From Bacilli bacterium (GTDB lineage: Bacteria; Bacillota_I; Bacilli_A; RF39; UBA660): a stretch of 6,287 nt of DNA. The stretch spans positions 1 through 6,287 of the forward strand of contig JAQUDY010000063.1 in assembly GCA_028685445.1 (NCBI GenBank). The letters are read 5' to 3'. The notes beneath the pieces were generated by a model. The model ran no database searches, was not told where the DNA came from, and worked only from the letters and a program-made list of their open reading frames with translations. The translations under genes were made by a program, and so were the position numbers. Below are positions 6,273 through 6,287 of this stretch, piece by piece. Position 1 is the stretch's first letter; every line of letters begins with the position of its first letter.

Positions 6273-6286
6273 TCAATTTCTTCTTC
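6242..6286 (-). pseudogene. upstream piece of the LysM-like gene in a different frame
   Basis: From the window edge, the frame beginning at 6286 reads EEEIEKALNALEKF and stops at TAA (6244-6242). It has the same helical, Glu/Lys-rich character as the start of the next open frame, which lies at -1 relative to it and continues KKHGARC. One extra T in the TTTTAAAAAA run (6247-6238) would join them as ALEKFLKKHG. The simplest reading is one gene broken by a 1-base deletion or an assembly error; a genuine separate gene end is less likely because no usable start follows. Confidence 0.55.
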
Positions 6287-6287
6287 A

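Noticed and set aside
6273..6287. Mycoplasma code (TGA = Trp), which would keep the LysM frame open to the window edge
   Set aside because: All seven Trp codons in the window are TGG, and the frame starting at 6286 (EEEIEKALNALEKF) is far more protein-like than the TGA-readthrough frame. All stops are TAA, so this is not fully excluded.

Overview
The window comes from an AT-rich, low-GC Gram-positive bacterium in or near the Bacilli/Mollicutes. The evidence is the partial 16S rRNA, an NtdP (DUF402) protein typical of Firmicutes, sigma-A-type promoters, strong GGAGG-type ribosome binding sites and A/T-rich codon use. The 16S text around V3 (AACCCTGAACGAGCAATGCC) resembles that of Erysipelotrichia-like and uncultured gut groups such as RF39; this placement is from memory and is not a computed classification. 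All seven complete stop codons are TAA and all seven tryptophans are TGG, so the standard bacterial code fits better than the Mycoplasma code (TGA = Trp).

Every gene lies on the minus strand, so the order of transcription runs from high to low coordinates. First (6287-4816) is the end of a long acidic protein with a C-terminal LysM-like domain, whose reading frame is broken near 6245. It is followed 11 nt later by a 78-residue protein and a terminator. Next (4798-3801) is a single-gene unit with its own promoter and terminator, encoding a membrane-anchored or secreted glucosaminidase-like cell-wall hydrolase. Then (3789-1361) comes an operon dcd-pgk-tpiA: dCTP deaminase followed by two glycolytic enzymes, with pgk and tpiA overlapping. 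ntdP (1311-775) follows with its own promoter and a long A/T-rich terminator. Last is an rRNA operon: promoter(s), a leader with a GC-rich hairpin and a boxA-like antitermination element, then the first ~478 nt of 16S rRNA, cut by the window edge.

Functionally this is mostly core metabolism and cell-wall biology: pyrimidine deoxynucleotide supply (dcd), lower glycolysis (tpiA, pgk), nucleotide phosphate hydrolysis (ntdP), peptidoglycan-related proteins and ribosome synthesis. I see no mobile element, CRISPR array, toxin-antitoxin pair or defence system. The points worth a second look are the broken acidic/LysM gene, a divergent triosephosphate isomerase and phosphoglycerate kinase, a base change in the 'universal' 338-355 site of the 16S, three terminators that physically overlap stop codons, and a promoter whose -35 box can be mistaken for the dcd start. 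The window begins inside 16S and ends in a frame-broken gene, so it may be a whole short contig with error-prone ends (inference).
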